A model generated the notes under the pieces. It saw only the letters and a list, made by a program, of their open reading frames with translations. It did no database searches and had not been told where the DNA came from. From contig JAJYHP010000090.1 in assembly GCA_021784715.1 (NCBI GenBank), positions 1-8,672 of the forward strand: a stretch of DNA of 8,672 bases, written 5' to 3'. Source of the stretch: a bacterium (GTDB lineage: Bacteria; Eremiobacterota; Eremiobacteria; Baltobacterales; Baltobacteraceae). Made by a program: the position numbers and the translations under genes. Positions within the stretch are counted from its first letter, which is position 1. Each line of letters begins with the position of its first letter. Shown here one piece after another: positions 5,900 to 8,672 of this stretch.

Positions 5900-8025
5900 C
5901 GCTGCATCCTTTCATTCGTTCCGAGATCGGGGGCCGACTCGTCGACCGTCGAGGTAAAATAATTAGCGAGGTCGGAGGCCAACAGATCGCCGAGTGAGAG
6001 CGCCGGAAGCCCGAGAATCTCTTCCTCGGTCTTCAGCACGCTCGCCGTGCTCGCGTGCGCGTGCCCGAAAAAGCCGCGTTTGGCATACGGCGAAACGATC
6101 ACCGCGAAGCTGTGTTTCGGGTCGGCCGCCGTGGCGCCGATCGCTTGACGCGGCGAGATGAATATCGCGGTCGATCCCCAGGCACTGCTTTTGGCAATCG
6201 CATCGACGATTTTTCCCAGCGCGCGATCCTGCACGAGCGGATCGTTCGACGATAACTCGATCGCTTGATAGGTGGGAATATCCCCGCGCCGCGCTTCGCG
6301 CGCGTATTGGGAGACGAACGCCGCCGCCAGCGCTCGATCGCTCGCACGTTGACCGGCTTTGGGAGCGTACCCCACCGCCCCATGAAGGACGTGCAGCAGC
6401 GGAATACCGATCGCCATCGGACCCTCGGGAAGCATCGCTCCATAGACGCGGTAACTCATTCCCGCCCGAGCGAGGGCGTTGACGATATAGCCGCTCCGTG
6501 GATAGAGATCGGGGGGCATCGCCTCGACAGAGCGACGCCCGCGAAACGTATCGAGCAGCCATGCCGAGGGCGTGATCGTCCCCGAATATGCAAGTTGCGA
6601 ACCAAGTTCGCTATTGGGGGCGTCGGCATAAAATTCGCCAGCTACCGCAAAATCATTCGCGAGTACGCGAAGATTCGGCGTCGCATTAAAATAGGTGGGG
6701 CCGAGCGAGATATCGACGACATGAGCGATCGCGTCGCTCTTCCGCCCGGAACGCAATGGTGGAATCAGCGCGCCGCCGCGCACCAAATGTGAAACGCGGG
6801 AGTAACGTAGCGCGGAGAGCGTCGTCCGTTCGAGGGGGATTTTCGTCAGAACGATCCGTTCGAGGGTCGCGCTCACGCCGTTACCCTCCGCATTTGCAAC
6901 GAACAAGAGTTTATCGTTGGGCGCGAGCGAGAGGGCGATCGGGCGCGCGCCGGTGGGGATGAGTCCGAGGCGGTGAAGGACCCCAGGCGTGCTCGCGTCG
7001 AGTACCGCCACGGCATTGAGCCCGGAGAGCGCCACGAAGAGCTCGCGCCCGGTCATCGAGGGAACCATCGCCGTGGGCATGGTTCCGTAGGGCGCGTCGG
7101 CAAAAAGACGCAAATCGATGCCGTCGACAACGTGCGGTGAATCGCCGAGGGAGACGGCGACGACGCGGTCGACACCGGCGAGCGTGACATAGGCAAAACG
7201 CCCGCCCGGCTCGATCGCCACCGCTTCGGGATCGACGCCACCTACCGTCGTGGCGCCGTCGAGCGGAGCATCGAGCGGAATGTTTTCCGAACTCGCCGTC
7301 GAGGAGTCGAGCGAGCGCACCGCAAGGTTTGAGGCGCTCGCCGCCGCACCCGCGGCGAAGATGCGCGGCCCAAACGCAGCGAGACCGCTGGGGAGCGCGC
7401 CTACGCTCATCGAGGCGACCGGCCTGCGCGTCGCGAGATCGATGGTATCGAGGCGACCGTTGCGGTCGTCGGCGACGAGAAGCAGGTGACCCGATTCCGC
7501 CAATGCGAGATGCATCGGCTCGGGGTCGCTGCCCGGAAGCGAGATACCCGGATGGAGCGGCGCGAGCGATCCGTCGGCCCCCACCGAGAAGAGCGCGACT
7601 TTTCCGGCCCGAGCCTCTGAGGCGACGAGAATCGTCCGGCCGGGCATGGCGGGATCGTGCAGGGCGATGAGGCCACCGACGATCTCGGTATGCAAGCCGC
7701 TATTGGGAACGCGGGCCACGATTTGCATCGTGCGCGTGTCGAGCGTTCGCAGCATCGTCTTACCGCTCGCGGCGCGCCCGCCGACGACGGCGAAGCGCCC
7801 CCCAGGAATCAATGCAAGCGCGGTGACGCTCGCGCCGATCGCGACGCTCTTCCCGACGGGAGCGACGATGCGCCCGCTTGGAAGAATCGCCACGTAGGGC
7901 AGCCCGGGGTGCGGGATGCCCGCCGGGCGGTTCCCGGCTGGGGCGCTATAGAGGCGGGTGGTAACGGGCGCGGCGCCCAGCAAAACGGCGGCCAATGCCG
8001 CCGCGATGAGAGAACGGAGTTGCAC
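5896..8025 (-). CDS. Secreted YncE-like beta-propeller fused to a degenerate phosphoesterase (alkaline phosphatase-like) domain
   Basis: The protein has 709 residues. Residues 1 to about 22 are a Sec signal peptide (MQLR, then an Ala/Leu core), so it is exported; there is no lipobox. Residues about 40-390 are a YncE-type propeller with recurring blade strands: PGGRFAVVGG (74-83), SGHLLLVADDRNG (178-190), PGGRFAYVTLAG (273-284), TGRELFVALSGLNAV (325-339) and NDKLLFVANAEGNG (370-383). Residues about 432-690 follow the phosphoesterase family (PF04185) of fused YncE/phosphatase proteins: IAHVV (433-437), PNLRVLANDFAVAGEFYAD (450-468), RSGYI (510-514), ALGKIVDAI (602-610), VSPYAKRGFF (645-653) and ASTASVLKTEEEILGLP (658-674). 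The motifs expected to bind metal are absent: ENRTYD reads LGPTYF (441-446), DGHQW reads ELGSQL (473-478), and EDDAQ...DH reads SPRQAIGATAA (624-634). It starts with GTG and overlaps the DDAH-fold gene by four bases. It probably binds a ligand in the periplasm or at the cell surface. Confidence 0.82.
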   Translation of the reverse strand: MQLRSLIAAALAAVLLGAAPVTTRLYSAPAGNRPAGIPHPGLPYVAILPSGRIVAPVGKSVAIGASVTALALIPGGRFAVVGGRAASGKTMLRTLDTRTMQIVARVPNSGLHTEIVGGLIALHDPAMPGRTILVASEARAGKVALFSVGADGSLAPLHPGISLPGSDPEPMHLALAESGHLLLVADDRNGRLDTIDLATRRPVASMSVGALPSGLAAFGPRIFAAGAAASASNLAVRSLDSSTASSENIPLDAPLDGATTVGGVDPEAVAIEPGGRFAYVTLAGVDRVVAVSLGDSPHVVDGIDLRLFADAPYGTMPTAMVPSMTGRELFVALSGLNAVAVLDASTPGVLHRLGLIPTGARPIALSLAPNDKLLFVANAEGNGVSATLERIVLTKIPLERTTLSALRYSRVSHLVRGGALIPPLRSGRKSDAIAHVVDISLGPTYFNATPNLRVLANDFAVAGEFYADAPNSELGSQLAYSGTITPSAWLLDTFRGRRSVEAMPPDLYPRSGYIVNALARAGMSYRVYGAMLPEGPMAIGIPLLHVLHGAVGYAPKAGQRASDRALAAAFVSQYAREARRGDIPTYQAIELSSNDPLVQDRALGKIVDAIAKSSAWGSTAIFISPRQAIGATAADPKHSFAVIVSPYAKRGFFGHAHASTASVLKTEEEILGLPALSLGDLLASDLANYFTSTVDESAPDLGTNERMQR

Positions 8026-8027
8026 CC

Positions 8028-8040
8028 CCGTAGGCTACGG
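8028..8040 (-). promoter_or_regulatory. Small perfect hairpin abutting the GTG start of the secreted-protein gene
   Basis: CCGTA (8028-8032), GGC loop, TACGG (8036-8040) form a perfect 5-bp stem that ends two bases before the GTG codon at 8025-8023. In the mRNA the only ribosome-binding-like sequence is the run of G just before the GTG, and the hairpin covers part of it. Folding could limit initiation, or translation could depend on ribosomes arriving from the response-regulator gene. This is inference from position only. Confidence 0.3.
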
Positions 8041-8042
8041 AT

Positions 8043-8062
8043 GAAGGGCGGCGATGCCCTCC
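8043..8062 (-). repeat. GC-rich hairpin between the response-regulator gene and the secreted-protein gene
   Basis: On the minus strand GGAGGGC pairs with GCCCTTC (7 bp, one G-U) around a 6-base loop, about 11 bases after the response-regulator stop codon. It is followed by ATCCG rather than a U-run, so an intrinsic terminator is not supported. It may be a processing or attenuation structure in a 48-bp gap that shows no clear promoter. Confidence 0.3.
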
Positions 8063-8073
8063 CTTTTTCTCGT

Positions 8074-8672
8074 TTACGGCTTATCGAGGCGGTAGCCGAT
8101 GCCGCGGACGCTAGCGATTTCGAGGGGCGCGGCGATCTCGCTGATTTTCTTGCGGAGGGCGGCGATATGAACGTCGACCACGCGAGTCGGGACCCCCGAG
8201 GTGTCGTTCCAGACGTGCTGGAGAATCTGCGCTCGCGTGAGGAGCCGTCCCTCCGCCTCGGCCAAGAACCAGAGGAGCCGGAACTCCAGCGCGGTCAGGG
8301 TCGCAGTCGTCGAGCCGTGCACGATTGCGTGCTGGTCGCGGTCGAGAATCGCCTCACCGATCCGCAATTGCGAATCGAGTTCGCGAATAGCCACCGAGCG
8401 ATCCCGACGCCGAAGAAACGAAGCGACGCGCGCGACGAGTTCGTTGCCGGAGAACGGCTTGGTGATATAGTCGTCCGCGCCGAGCCCGAGCCCCAAAAGA
8501 ATATCCTGCTCGCGCGTGTGCCCGCTCACCATGAGGATATAGCAATTTTGGGTATTGCAGAGCGACGTGCAAACATCGAGCCCCGAGATATCGGGTAGCC
8601 CGACGTCGAGCACGACCACATCGGGGCGCTGATCGGCTGCAATTTCAAGACCTTCGACACCCGACCCGGTGA
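8074..8672 (-). CDS. OmpR/PhoB-family response regulator (5' end outside window)
   Basis: This is a two-component transcription factor: a receiver domain phosphorylated by a sensor kinase, then a winged-helix DNA-binding domain. The frame is open to the window edge, so about 198 residues are visible; roughly 30 N-terminal residues, including the first acidic pair, lie outside. Visible receiver features are VVLDVGLPDISGLD with the phospho-accepting Asp (codon 8607-8605), the switch Ser in LMVSGH, and TKPF with the conserved Lys. The C-terminal 75 residues carry the OmpR pattern: LTALEFRLLWFLAEAEGRLL, TRAQILQHVW, TRVVDVHIAALRKKI and VRGIGYRL. A GTG at 8619 falls inside the receiver domain and is not the start. 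The gene ends 48 bp before the secreted-protein gene on the same strand, so it may be co-transcribed with the exporter operon or control it. Its partner kinase is not in the window. Confidence 0.95.
   Translation of the reverse strand, partial: TGSGVEGLEIAADQRPDVVVLDVGLPDISGLDVCTSLCNTQNCYILMVSGHTREQDILLGLGLGADDYITKPFSGNELVARVASFLRRRDRSVAIRELDSQLRIGEAILDRDQHAIVHGSTTATLTALEFRLLWFLAEAEGRLLTRAQILQHVWNDTSGVPTRVVDVHIAALRKKISEIAAPLEIASVRGIGYRLDKP

Noticed and set aside
7657..8598. Long plus-strand frame (313 residues) antisense to the secreted protein and response regulator
   Set aside because: It is opposite two well-supported genes, is Arg/Asp-rich with no recognisable domain, and is typical of antisense frames in GC-rich DNA. 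The same applies to the plus-strand frames at 1732-2880 and 4496-5257.

Overview
The window is a tightly packed, GC-rich piece of bacterial chromosome, with nothing plasmid-like, phage-like or transposon-like visible. It holds seven complete genes and one gene cut by the right edge. Composition, very short intergenic gaps and an unusual abundance of the palindrome CGATCG point to a GC-rich bacterium outside the well-studied lineages. The fused YncE-propeller/phosphoesterase gene and the style of the intergenic repeat remind me of candidate-phylum genomes such as Eremiobacterota. That is an impression, not a demonstrated assignment.

Layout, left to right. Positions 1-234 are non-coding, with inverted repeats and a 24-bp tandem repeat of three and a half copies. 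Next is trxB (thioredoxin reductase) on the minus strand. Divergent from it across an 80-bp gap that contains an inverted repeat is a two-gene plus-strand unit. Its first gene is an unusual fusion of an XRE-like helix-turn-helix domain to a metallo-beta-lactamase-fold hydrolase. Its second is an integral-membrane isoprenylcysteine/phospholipid methyltransferase-family protein that overlaps the first by four bases. This unit converges, with a 6-bp gap, on a five-gene minus-strand operon running from 8025 down to 2849. In transcription order the operon encodes: a secreted propeller/phosphoesterase-like protein, a dimethylargininase-fold protein, a metallophosphoesterase, a YadG-like ABC ATPase and a YadH-like ABC permease. 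Three of its four junctions are ATGA overlaps; the fourth is an 8-bp gap or a GTGA overlap, depending on the start chosen. Upstream of it, and possibly co-transcribed, is the 3' part of an OmpR/PhoB-type response regulator.

The most interesting observation is that the first two operon genes both look like pseudoenzymes. The dimethylargininase-fold protein keeps the family's fold signatures, but Pro stands at the catalytic Cys position and Ser at the catalytic His position. The phosphoesterase half of the secreted protein keeps its family framework, but the acidic and His motifs that bind metal in relatives are gone. Next to an intact ABC exporter, an intact phosphoesterase and a response regulator, this suggests that the two act as binding, sensing or scaffold proteins. 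That role is inference. The two degenerate proteins, the HTH-hydrolase fusion and the repeats are the items worth a second look.
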